Positions 1 through 6,215 of a stretch of DNA of 6,313 nucleotides are shown here, piece after piece; within the stretch, counting starts at the first letter, position 1, and the number at the start of each line of letters is the position of its first letter. The stretch covers positions 1-6,313 of the forward strand of contig JAOUEK010000131.1 in NCBI GenBank assembly GCA_029858755.1. The letters run 5' to 3'. The position numbers and the translations under genes are program-made. The notes below the pieces were generated by a model. The model worked only from the letters and a program-made list of their open reading frames with translations. It was not told the origin of the DNA and searched no databases. The DNA is from Thermoleophilia bacterium. Lineage in GTDB: Bacteria; Actinomycetota; Thermoleophilia; Gaiellales; Gaiellaceae.

Positions 1-1
1 C

Positions 2-328
2 GTCCAGGCCGACGTGCTCTTCGCAGGAGGGCTCGGCGGATGTCGTCGGATCGCGGCGCTCTGCGACCTGCACGGACGATCGTGGTCGCCGCACACGTGG
101 TCGAACGGCGCCGGGCTGATCGCCAACCTGCACGGAGCGCTCGCGCTCTCGACCGTTCCCTACGTCGAGGTGCCGTACGACCCACCCGCGTGGTCGCCGG
201 AGCGCCGCGACCGGCTCCTGGGCGCACCGCTGGAGATCGCCGCGGACGGGTCGGTCGCGCCGCCCCCGGGCCCCGGGCTCGGCCTCGAGATCGACTTCGA
301 CGCGATCGAGCCGTGGAGGATCGGGTGA
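2..328 (+). CDS. Enolase-superfamily enzyme (mandelate racemase/muconate lactonizing type), C-terminal part
   Basis: Only the last 108 codons are in the window; the gene begins upstream. The reading frame is open from base 2 and ends at TGA 326-328. The visible part matches the end of the (beta/alpha)7-beta barrel of the mandelate racemase/muconate lactonizing group. It opens with VQADVLFAGGLGG, the strand and glycine turn typical of this barrel, followed by a helix and the motif SPHTWSNG, whose His (residue 31 of the fragment) sits where the family's catalytic base lies. The segment PYVEVPYDPP carries a Glu that fits the family's late acidic active-site residue. Members abstract the proton alpha to a carboxylate with Mg2+ help, and many are sugar-acid dehydratases or racemases. 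The metal ligands lie upstream, so the exact reaction cannot be assigned. Its stop overlaps the start of the alcohol dehydrogenase, so the genes are probably co-transcribed and translationally coupled. Confidence 0.85.
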   Translation, partial: VQADVLFAGGLGGCRRIAALCDLHGRSWSPHTWSNGAGLIANLHGALALSTVPYVEVPYDPPAWSPERRDRLLGAPLEIAADGSVAPPPGPGLGLEIDFDAIEPWRIG

Positions 329-1476
329 GGATCAGGGCCGCGGTGCTGCGGCACCCCGGCCGGCCCGTCACGGTCGAGGAGGTGGAGCTCGACCCGCCCA
401 AGGCCGGAGAGGTGCTGGTGCGTGTCGTCGCCGCCGGCGTGTGCCACTCCGATGTGCGCTACGCCGACGGCGAGCTCGGGCCGGGGCACTGGCCCGGCGT
501 GCTCGGCCACGAGGGCGCGGGCGTCGTGGAGGAGGTGGGCGAGGGCGTGACGCACGTCGCGCCCGGCGACCCCGTCGCCTTCTGCTTCGTGCCCGCCTGC
601 CGCAGCTGCCGCTACTGCCTCGCCGGGAAGCCCAACCTCTGCTCGGTCGTCGCCGAGCACGGGGCCCAGGGCATGCTCATGGACGGCACCAGCCGGCTCC
701 GGCTGCCGGACGGGACGACGCTGCGGCACGGCCTGCGCACGGCGTGCTTCGCGGAGTACACGGTCGTCGCCGCAGGGGGCGCCGTGCCGCTGCCCCGGGA
801 GCTGCCGCTGTGGCAGGCGGCGCTGCTCGGCTGCGGCGTCGTCACCGGGCTCGGTGCCGTGCGCAACGTGGCACGCGTGCAGCCCGGCGAGTCGGTCGCC
901 GTGCTCGGCTGCGGCGGCGTCGGGCTGCAGGTGATCGCCGGGGCCCGGCTGGCAGGAGCCGACCCGATCATCGCCGTCGACCGGGTGCCCGAGAAGCTCT
1001 CGCTCGCCCGCGAGCACGGCGCCACGCACGTCGTGGACGCGGCGGGCGAAGAGGCGCCGATGGACGCGGTGCAGCGCATCACCGGCGGCGGTGTCGACTT
1101 TGCCTTCGAGGTGATCGGGCGCCCGGAGACGATCAGGCTCGCGTGGGACGTGATCCGCCCCGGCGGCTCGGCGATCGTCGTCGGCCTCGCGCCCGACGGG
1201 GTGGAGGCTTCCGTCCCGGCGATCGAGTTCCTCTCCGACAAGTCGCTCCGCGGGACGTACTACGGCTCCGGCGACCCGGCGACCGAGATCCCGGAGCTGG
1301 CGGGCCTGGCGCTCGCCGGCGAGCTCGACCTGACCCGCGTCGTCACCCACGTCGACGGCCTGGACGGCGTGGAGGCGGCGCTCGACCGGCTCCGGCGCGG
1401 CGAGGGGGCACGTACAGTTCTCCTCGTCGACGCCGACCTGGCGGGCCACCCCGGTGCTGCTCACCGTGGTAGCTGA
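325..1476 (+). CDS. Zinc-dependent medium-chain alcohol dehydrogenase
   Basis: This 383-residue protein oxidises an alcohol to an aldehyde (or the reverse) with a nicotinamide cofactor. The N-terminal GroES-like domain carries catalytic zinc ligands C40 (in GVCHSD), H62-E63 (in GHEGAG) and C170 (in LLGCGVVTG). A full structural-zinc lobe is present at C92, C95, C98 and C106. The Rossmann domain shows the turn GCGGVG at about 195-200 and an Asp at 219 ending the second strand, which favours NAD(H) over NADP(H). Length and layout fit class III-like/benzyl-alcohol-type or nicotinoprotein (NDMA-type) dehydrogenases; the precise subfamily is not certain. The start is GTG 325, behind GGAGG at 315-319 and overlapping the upstream TGA. 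The frame is open back to an ATG at 40, but that would overlap the enolase-family gene almost completely, and the protein homology begins at VRIRAAVL. The aldehyde dehydrogenase downstream is the natural next step for its product. Confidence 0.93.
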   Translation: MRIRAAVLRHPGRPVTVEEVELDPPKAGEVLVRVVAAGVCHSDVRYADGELGPGHWPGVLGHEGAGVVEEVGEGVTHVAPGDPVAFCFVPACRSCRYCLAGKPNLCSVVAEHGAQGMLMDGTSRLRLPDGTTLRHGLRTACFAEYTVVAAGGAVPLPRELPLWQAALLGCGVVTGLGAVRNVARVQPGESVAVLGCGGVGLQVIAGARLAGADPIIAVDRVPEKLSLAREHGATHVVDAAGEEAPMDAVQRITGGGVDFAFEVIGRPETIRLAWDVIRPGGSAIVVGLAPDGVEASVPAIEFLSDKSLRGTYYGSGDPATEIPELAGLALAGELDLTRVVTHVDGLDGVEAALDRLRRGEGARTVLLVDADLAGHPGAAHRGS

Positions 1477-1497
1477 CCCGAGCGCAAGGAGCCTCCG

Positions 1498-3012
1498 ATG
1501 ACCACGATGACCGACCTCGAGACCCCCGAGGCGCGCGACGTGCGCCGCCTCGCGGACGGGCTCGACATCCGCACGCGCGCCTGGATCGACGGCGCCTATG
1601 TCGATGCAGCGAGCGGCGAGACCTTCCCTCGCATCAACCCCGCTACCGGGATCGAGATCGCCCGTGTCGCCGCCGGCGACGCGGAGGACGTCGACCGGGC
1701 CGTTCGCGGCGCGCGCGCTGCGTTCGAGTCGGGTGTCTGGGCGCACGCAGCGCCGGCGAAGCGCAAGAAGGTGCTCGTGCGGCTGGCGCGGCTGATGGAG
1801 GAGCACGCGGACGAGCTCGCGCTGCTCGAGACGCTCGACATGGGCAAGCCGATCCGCGACTCGCACCGGGTCGACGTCCCGCTCGCCACGCAGTGCATCG
1901 CGTACTACGGCGAGGCGGTGGACAAGGTCTACGACGAGGTGGCGCCGACCGACCGCAGCGCCGTGGTGATGGTGCTGCGGGAGCCGCTCGGCGTCGTCGG
2001 CGCCGTGGTGCCGTGGAACTTCCCGCTGATGATGGCGTCGTGGAAGATCGGGCCGGCCCTCGCCACCGGCAACAGCGTCGTGCTGAAGCCGGCGGAGCAG
2101 TCACCGCTGACGGCGCTGCGGCTGGCCGAGCTCGCTGCGGAGGCGGGCCTGCCGGACGGCGTGCTCCAGGTCGTGCCAGGGTTCGGCGAGACCGCGGGCC
2201 AGGCGATCGGGCGCCACCCGGACGTGGACATGATCACGTTCACGGGCTCGACCGAGGTCGGCAAGCTCTTCCTGCGCTACAGCGGCGAGTCGAACATGAA
2301 GCGGGTCGCGCTCGAGTGCGGCGGCAAGTCACCACATGTCGTGCTGCCGGACGCAGACCTCGACGCCGCGGCCACGGCGATCGCCTGGGGCGTCTTCTAC
2401 AACCAGGGCGAGGTGTGCAACGCGGGCTCGCGCCTGCTCGTGCACGAGGACGTGCGCGAGCCGCTGCTGGAGCGGGTGGTCAAGGTCTCGGAGCGGATCC
2501 GGCCCGGCGACCCACTCGATCCGAAGACGCGGATGGGGGCGATCGTCGACGAGACCCAGCTCGGCCGCGTGCTCGGCTACATCGAGTCGGGCCAGCAGGA
2601 GGGGGCGCGGCTCCACCTCGGCGGCAACCAGGTGCTCGAGGATTCCGGCGGCTACTTCGTCGAGCCCACGATCTTCGACGCGGTCTCCAACGAGATGACG
2701 ATCGCGCGCGAGGAGATCTTCGGGCCCGTGCTGTCGACGATCGGCTTCACGGACGAGGAGGACGCGCTGCGGATCGCGAACGACAGCGTGTACGGCCTGG
2801 CCGCGGCCGTCTGGACGAAGGACGTGTCCAAGGCGCACCGCTATGCCCGGGCGCTGCGCGCGGGCGTCGTCTGGGTGAACACGTTCGACGCCGGCGACAT
2901 CACGTCGCCGTTCGGCGGCTTCAAGCAGTCGGGCTTCGGGCGGGACAAGTCGATCCACGCGCTCGACAAGTTCACCGACCTCAAGGCCGTCTGGATCAAC
3001 GTCGGATCGTGA
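1498..3012 (+). CDS. NAD(P)+-dependent aldehyde dehydrogenase, PuuC-like
   Basis: This 504-residue enzyme is full length for the superfamily and irreversibly oxidises an aldehyde to a carboxylic acid. Catalytic residues are all visible: N174 in VPWNFPL (oxyanion hole), K197 in LKPAEQSP (cofactor binding), E273 in LECGGKSP (general base), nucleophile C307 in NQGEVCNAGS, and E406 in EEIFGPV. The stretches FTGSTEVGK, the YIESGQQEG region, the FGGFKQSGFGRDKS end and the terminal LDKFTDLK closely recall the gamma-glutamyl-gamma-aminobutyraldehyde dehydrogenase (PuuC) and betaine-aldehyde dehydrogenase-like branch. This group is broad in substrate, and no polyamine genes are seen nearby, so no symbol is given. 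ATG 1498 is chosen because AAGGAG lies at 1486-1491 with a 6-base gap; a second in-frame ATG at 1507 is less well placed. It is 21 bases behind the alcohol dehydrogenase, in the same probable operon, and likely takes its aldehyde. Two strong hairpins follow the stop. Confidence 0.93.
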   Translation: MTTMTDLETPEARDVRRLADGLDIRTRAWIDGAYVDAASGETFPRINPATGIEIARVAAGDAEDVDRAVRGARAAFESGVWAHAAPAKRKKVLVRLARLMEEHADELALLETLDMGKPIRDSHRVDVPLATQCIAYYGEAVDKVYDEVAPTDRSAVVMVLREPLGVVGAVVPWNFPLMMASWKIGPALATGNSVVLKPAEQSPLTALRLAELAAEAGLPDGVLQVVPGFGETAGQAIGRHPDVDMITFTGSTEVGKLFLRYSGESNMKRVALECGGKSPHVVLPDADLDAAATAIAWGVFYNQGEVCNAGSRLLVHEDVREPLLERVVKVSERIRPGDPLDPKTRMGAIVDETQLGRVLGYIESGQQEGARLHLGGNQVLEDSGGYFVEPTIFDAVSNEMTIAREEIFGPVLSTIGFTDEEDALRIANDSVYGLAAAVWTKDVSKAHRYARALRAGVVWVNTFDAGDITSPFGGFKQSGFGRDKSIHALDKFTDLKAVWINVGS

Positions 3013-3018
3013 GCCCGA

Positions 3019-3045
3019 CGGGGTGAGGCTGGAAGCCTCATCCCG
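3019..3045 (+). terminator. Terminator-like hairpin behind the aldehyde dehydrogenase gene
   Basis: A 12-bp stem closed by a 3-base loop (GGA, 3031-3033) starts 6 bases after the stop codon. Left arm CGGGGTGAGGCT (3019-3030) pairs with AGCCTCATCCCG (3034-3045), with a single G-U pair at 3023/3041. No U-run follows, as is common for GC-rich actinobacterial terminators. The position at the operon end supports a termination or 3'-end stabilising role, which is inferred. Confidence 0.6.
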
Positions 3046-3053
3046 GGGGCTCT

Positions 3054-3084
3054 CGGCCGGGTCGGGCTCGGCCTGACCCGGCTG
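3054..3084 (+). terminator. Second tandem terminator-like hairpin
   Basis: A second, longer stem follows the first after 8 bases. CGGCCGGGTCGGGC (3054-3067) pairs with GCCTGACCCGGCTG (3071-3084) over 14 positions, two of them G-U, with a 3-base loop TCG (3068-3070). It is followed by a mildly T-containing TTCGGCGTTG and no true U-run. With the preceding hairpin it probably forms a double terminator between the two operons. Its geometry (long GC stem, triloop) copies the first one. Confidence 0.55.
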
Positions 3085-3138
3085 TTCGGCGTTGCTCGTG
3101 CGATGGCGTCGGCCCTCAGCCTGACCCCATCTCGCTGT

Positions 3139-3178
3139 CCCCTGTTCGAGGGATGCGAGGTACCCCTCGAACGAGGGG
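3139..3178. repeat. Alternating inverted repeats ahead of the HEAT gene (possible operator or leader switch)
   Basis: Arm A GTTCGAGGG (3144-3152) is a perfect 9-base inverted match to arm B CCCTCGAAC (3164-3172), with an 11-base loop; the stem extends outward to 3139/3177 with one G-U pair and one mismatch. Arm B also lies in a second dyad, CCCCTCG-AA-CGAGGGG (3163-3178), in which CCCCTC could pair with GAGGGG around a 4-base loop. The two hairpins exclude each other. The 16-base dyad could equally be a protein-binding operator. It lies 37 bases before the HEAT-protein start. The symmetry is seen directly; any regulatory role is inferred. Confidence 0.5.
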
Positions 3179-3214
3179 CGGCGCGGCGTCTCACAGGCGC
3201 CGACGTTCCAAGAG

Positions 3215-4258
3215 ATGGTGTCTTCGGGCCCCCTGGTCCTCGCCTGCGCGGTCGCGGCCCTCGCGTGGCTCGCGCTGTCGCTCCTCGTCGTCGTCGGGCG
3301 TGTCGGCCACGACCTGCGCCGCCGCCCACGCGACGGGCCGGCGATCACCCCTAGACGGGCGCGTGCACTACGCCGGCGGGCCCGGCTGCATCGCACGGAG
3401 GCCGGTCGCTGGCGCCGAATCAGCGCGCTCGTCGAGCTCGCACGGGCAGGCCATCCCACCGCCCGCCATCATCTGTACAGGAGGGCGCTCCGCTCCGGCG
3501 ACGTCGACATCGGGGACGCGGCGGTGCGCGCCCTCGGGCTGCTCGCGCCCACGCACGGCTGGGCGCTCGACCTGCTGATCGAGGCTCTCGAGGAAGATCT
3601 CGCGCCCCGGTCGCGCATCGCCGCGCAGCTCGACCGCCTCGCGCCGGCACCCGGCTGGCGGCTCCGCGCTCTCCTCTCCGACGAGCGTCCGATCGTGCGC
3701 TACTGGGGAGCCATGCTGCTCGCGCGCTACCCGACGCTGGCCGTCGACAGGCTCCGGCGGCTCGTCGGTGACCCTGACCCCGCCGTCCGGAGGGCCGCGC
3801 TCGAGACCCTGGGCGCGCACGGTGACCGGGAGGCGCTCGCAGCGGTGCTCGGCTGCCTGGACGACGAGGTGATGTTCGTGCGTGCGCACGCCTGCCGCGC
3901 CGCCGGCCGCCTGGGCGGGCTGGCCATCGTGCCGCGGCTGCTGCCGCTGCTCGCCGACGAGGAGTGGTGGGTGCGGGAGGCCACGAAGCAGACGCTCCGC
4001 GCCGCCGGTGAGGGCGTGGCCTCATTCCTCGTGCCGGTGCTCGAGTGGGGAGACCGGTTCGCGCGCAACGGCGCCGCCGAGGTGCTGCAGGACCTCGGCG
4101 TCGTCGATCGGCTGATGCGCGAGCAGCCGGGCGACCCGCTTCTGGAGCGGATCCTGGCGGCCGGAGAGCTCCGGCTGCGCGCCGCCGCAGAGACACGGGT
4201 GGGGCTGGTCGACGCGACGGGTGACCGCGACGCGCTCGCGGGCCGGGAGGCCGCGTGA
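3215..4258 (+). CDS. Membrane-anchored HEAT-repeat protein
   Basis: The 347-residue product has an N-terminal hydrophobic helix (about residues 5-28) followed by a strongly basic stretch (RRRPRDG, RRARALRRRAR). This fits a signal anchor with the rest of the protein in the cytoplasm. From about 65 to 300 it is built of helical pairs of HEAT type, seen most clearly in LRRLVGDPDPAVRRAALETL, VLGCLDDEVMFVRAHACRAA and LLPLLADEEWWVREATKQTL; roughly six to seven units are present. HEAT solenoids bind other proteins and have no catalytic residues, so an adaptor or scaffold role is likely. The gene ends in a 4-base overlap with the glycosyltransferase, which makes that enzyme its probable partner. ATG 3215 is the first possible start: the frame is open back to 3125 but holds no ATG, GTG or TTG. 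No proper Shine-Dalgarno precedes it (only AAGAG directly adjoining), and GTG 3218 is an alternative. The HEAT fold is well supported; the function is inferred from context. Confidence 0.85.
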   Translation: MVSSGPLVLACAVAALAWLALSLLVVVGRVGHDLRRRPRDGPAITPRRARALRRRARLHRTEAGRWRRISALVELARAGHPTARHHLYRRALRSGDVDIGDAAVRALGLLAPTHGWALDLLIEALEEDLAPRSRIAAQLDRLAPAPGWRLRALLSDERPIVRYWGAMLLARYPTLAVDRLRRLVGDPDPAVRRAALETLGAHGDREALAAVLGCLDDEVMFVRAHACRAAGRLGGLAIVPRLLPLLADEEWWVREATKQTLRAAGEGVASFLVPVLEWGDRFARNGAAEVLQDLGVVDRLMREQPGDPLLERILAAGELRLRAAAETRVGLVDATGDRDALAGREAA

Positions 4259-5667
4259 GTGCGCAGCACGTCCTCTTCGCCGCCGTTCTCGTGTGCGCCG
4301 GCTACCTCTGTCTCGTGTACGTCTCGTACCTCGTGCTGATCGTGGTGGGGCTCGTCGAGAGCCTCGTCCGGCGCTCCGAGGCCCGCACGCACGACTACGA
4401 GCTCTTGGCGGAGTCCCGGTTCACGATCCCGGTGAGCGTGATCCTCGCCGCCTACAACGAGGAGCCCGCCGTGTCCACGGCGGTGCGATCGCTGCTCGCC
4501 CAGGAGTACGTCGAGCTCGAGGTGATCGTGGTCAACGACGGCTCCACGGACGGGACGCTCGAGCGGCTCGTGAAGGACTTCGCGCTCGAGCCGGTGGAGC
4601 TGTTCCCGCGACGGATCATCGAGGCGGCGGAGGTCCGCGCGTATTACCGCAGCGCCGACGTCCCGCATCTCCTCGTGATCGACAAGGAGAACGGCGGCAA
4701 GGCCGACGCGCTCAACGCGGGGATCAACCTTGCGCGCTACCGGTACGTCTGCGGCGTGGACGCCGACACGATCTTCTCGCCCGACGCCCTCCTGCGCGGC
4801 ATGCGGCTCGTGATGTCGGACCCGGCCGGGATCGTGGGCGTCACCGCCCACGTCGCGATCGCCCGCGATCCATCGGGCGCGATGACGGCGCCGCACGGCC
4901 GGCGCCCGGTCGACCTGAGCCCGCTGCTCGCATACCAGCACCTCGACTACCTGCGGGCGTTCTTCAACAACCGCGTGGCCTGGACGCGGCTCAACTTCAT
5001 GCTGTGCGCGATCGGGGCCTTCCAGATCTGGCGGCGCGACCTGCTCGAGGAGCTCGGCGGGTTCGCACAGGGGTTCACGTGCGAGGACATCGAGCTGACG
5101 TTCCGGGTGCACGAGACGATGCGCCGGGAGGGGCGGCCCTACCGCGTGCTCTGCCTGCCCGACAGCGTCGGCATCACCGAAGGGCCGGACACGGTGCGGA
5201 AGCTCGTGGCGCAGCGAGAGCGCTGGCAACGCGTGATCGTGGAGACCGTCTGGGCCTACCGCCGGATGGCCTTCCGGCCTCGCTACGGCTCGGTCGGCAT
5301 CGTCGGCGTGCCCTACTACGTGCTCTCCGAGGTGCTCGCACCGGTGTTCGAGGTGTTCACGCTCGTCACCCTCGCGGCGGCATCCGTGCTGGGGCTGTTC
5401 GACTGGCAGGTGTTCCTGCTGGTGACCGGCGTGATCACGTTCGTCAACGCCGCCATGACAGCGGCTGCGGTGCTCAGCGAGGACCTGCACTCACGTGCGT
5501 ACGGCGTGCGCTGGCTCGTCTGGCTGCTCGTCCTCGCGCCGCTCGACCTCGTGCTCTATCGCCCGGTCATGTTCTGGGCGCGCGCCAAGGGCACCTGGCG
5601 CTTCCTCCGTCGCGATCAGGGCTGGCACAAGTTCGAGCGCAACCAGCGCGCGGAGAGCGCGGCCTGA
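4255..5667 (+). CDS. Membrane family 2 glycosyltransferase, processive polysaccharide-synthase type
   Basis: This 470-residue enzyme should transfer sugars from a nucleotide-sugar donor to a growing glycan on the inner face of the membrane and probably help export it. An N-terminal membrane helix (about 6-34) precedes a GT-A domain opening with VSVILAAYNEE. Synthase motifs follow in order: D95 in VVNDGSTD, D169-A-D171 (metal/UDP binding), E277-D278 in FTCEDIEL (catalytic base) and Q320-R-E-R323-W324 (QxxRW). About three further membrane segments lie at roughly 350-380, 385-407 and 421-438. This is the plan of PgaC/IcaA, NodC and hyaluronan synthases. It is far shorter than BcsA and has no PilZ domain, so direct c-di-GMP control through this chain is not apparent. 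Start GTG 4255 overlaps the HEAT gene stop (GTGA) and has GGGAGG at 4245-4250. Donor sugar and product are unknown; no deacetylase, export or precursor gene is visible nearby. Confidence 0.92.
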   Translation: MSAQHVLFAAVLVCAGYLCLVYVSYLVLIVVGLVESLVRRSEARTHDYELLAESRFTIPVSVILAAYNEEPAVSTAVRSLLAQEYVELEVIVVNDGSTDGTLERLVKDFALEPVELFPRRIIEAAEVRAYYRSADVPHLLVIDKENGGKADALNAGINLARYRYVCGVDADTIFSPDALLRGMRLVMSDPAGIVGVTAHVAIARDPSGAMTAPHGRRPVDLSPLLAYQHLDYLRAFFNNRVAWTRLNFMLCAIGAFQIWRRDLLEELGGFAQGFTCEDIELTFRVHETMRREGRPYRVLCLPDSVGITEGPDTVRKLVAQRERWQRVIVETVWAYRRMAFRPRYGSVGIVGVPYYVLSEVLAPVFEVFTLVTLAAASVLGLFDWQVFLLVTGVITFVNAAMTAAAVLSEDLHSRAYGVRWLVWLLVLAPLDLVLYRPVMFWARAKGTWRFLRRDQGWHKFERNQRAESAA

Positions 5668-5670
5668 GCC

Positions 5671-6126
5671 CTACGCGAGCGCCGAGAGCACGTCCGCAGC
5701 GTGCGTGCCGGGCTTCACCCGCCGCATCACGTGCGTTACCCGGCCTTCGGCGTCGATCACGAAGGTCGTGCGCTCGATGCCGTGGTACACCTTGCCGTAG
5801 TTCCGCTTCTCCACCCAGACGCCGTAGGCTTCGGCGACGGCGTGGTCGGGATCGGCGAGCAGCGTGAAGGGAAGGCCGTGCTTCTCCTTGAAGCGCGCCT
5901 TCGAGCGCTCGTCGAGCACGCTCACGCCCAGCACCTCGGCGCCGGCTCGCTGGAAGTCGGCCCACGCGTCGCGGATCCCGCAGGCCTGGCGCGCGCAGCC
6001 CGGCGTATCGTCCTTGGGGTAGAAGAACAGCACCACGGGGCTCCCGCGCAGCGAGGAGAGCGTGATGTCCTCTCCCGCGTCGCTCACCAGCGTGAAATCG
6101 GGGGCGACAGCACCCTCGTCGATCAT
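5671..6126 (-). CDS. bcp: Thiol peroxidase of the PrxQ/Bcp peroxiredoxin group
   Basis: This 151-residue cytosolic antioxidant enzyme reduces H2O2 and organic hydroperoxides, typically regenerated by thioredoxin. The thioredoxin-like fold begins at APDFTLVSD. The active-site motif PxxxTxxC is intact: P37, T41 and peroxidatic C44 in YPKDDTPGC, with R118 in IERTTF as the conserved arginine. A second Cys at 49 (C-x4-C) is the resolving cysteine of the PrxQ/Bcp subgroup, so an intramolecular disulfide is expected. Length matches the family (about 150-160). ATG 6126 is preferred: it has AAGGGA 5 bases upstream, and the protein homology begins close behind it. A GTG at 6159 would add 11 residues, part of them simply translating the ribosome binding site. 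Transcription probably starts from the -10-like box at 6172-6177. The gene is convergent with the glycosyltransferase, with 3 bases between the stops, and functionally unrelated to it. Confidence 0.93.
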   Translation of the reverse strand: MIDEGAVAPDFTLVSDAGEDITLSSLRGSPVVLFFYPKDDTPGCARQACGIRDAWADFQRAGAEVLGVSVLDERSKARFKEKHGLPFTLLADPDHAVAEAYGVWVEKRNYGKVYHGIERTTFVIDAEGRVTHVMRRVKPGTHAADVLSALA

Positions 6127-6130
6127 CGGC

Positions 6131-6138
6131 TTCCCTTC
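6131..6138 (-). promoter_or_regulatory. Ribosome binding site deciding the peroxiredoxin start
   Basis: Read on the - strand this is GAAGGGAA, with its AAGGGA core 5 bases ahead of ATG 6126. It supports that ATG over the upstream in-frame GTG at 6159, which has no comparable purine-rich site before it. Confidence 0.65.
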
Positions 6139-6171
6139 GTCGAGCGGCCTGCGTGGCACACGACCGAGAGG

Positions 6172-6177
6172 ACTGTA
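6172..6177 (-). promoter_or_regulatory. Candidate -10 box for the peroxiredoxin gene
   Basis: The - strand reads TACAGT, a match to the TANNNT pattern, about 46 bases ahead of ATG 6126, predicting a leader of roughly 40 bases. No convincing -35 element is seen at the usual distance, so this is a weak, pattern-only call. Confidence 0.35.
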
Positions 6178-6203
6178 GCCGGGCCCTCCCGCCGCGGCTC
6201 GGC

Positions 6204-6209
6204 TACCCT
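6204..6209 (+). promoter_or_regulatory. Candidate -10 box for a leaderless transcript
   Basis: TACCCT fits TANNNT and ends 6 bases before GTG 6216. That is the spacing expected if transcription begins at the start codon itself, an arrangement common in actinobacteria. No ribosome binding site lies between box and start codon, consistent with leaderless translation. No -35 element is recognisable. Confidence 0.4.
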
Positions 6210-6215
6210 CGCCCC

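Noticed and set aside
40..324. N-terminal extension of the alcohol dehydrogenase from ATG 40
   Set aside because: The extra 95 residues are Arg/Ala-rich, lie almost entirely over the enolase-family frame, and have no family match. GTG 325 has a ribosome binding site and fits the family start.
160..1866. 568-codon open frame on the - strand across the alcohol and aldehyde dehydrogenase genes
   Set aside because: It mirrors well-supported + strand genes, is rich in Arg, His, Val and Asp, and shows no domain. It is a product of high GC lowering stop frequency.
3071..3127. Direct repeat GCCTGACCC at 3071-3079 and 3119-3127
   Set aside because: Two 9-base copies in GC-rich DNA are weak evidence, and one copy is already part of a hairpin arm. 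There is no sign of a mobile element or array.
3139..3178. tRNA T-arm, suggested by GTTCGAG
   Set aside because: The flanking bases do not form the 5-bp T stem with a 7-base loop, and no acceptor or anticodon arm can be built around it.
3103..3578. Small + strand open frames in and around the spacer (3103-3354 and 3153-3578)
   Set aside because: Their translations are Arg/Pro/Ser-rich without domains, start inside or beside inverted repeats without ribosome binding sites, and run into the HEAT gene in other frames.
3727..5490. 587-codon open frame on the - strand opposite the HEAT and glycosyltransferase genes
   Set aside because: The translation is low-complexity and rich in His, Glu and Arg with no motif, while both + strand genes carry clear family signatures.
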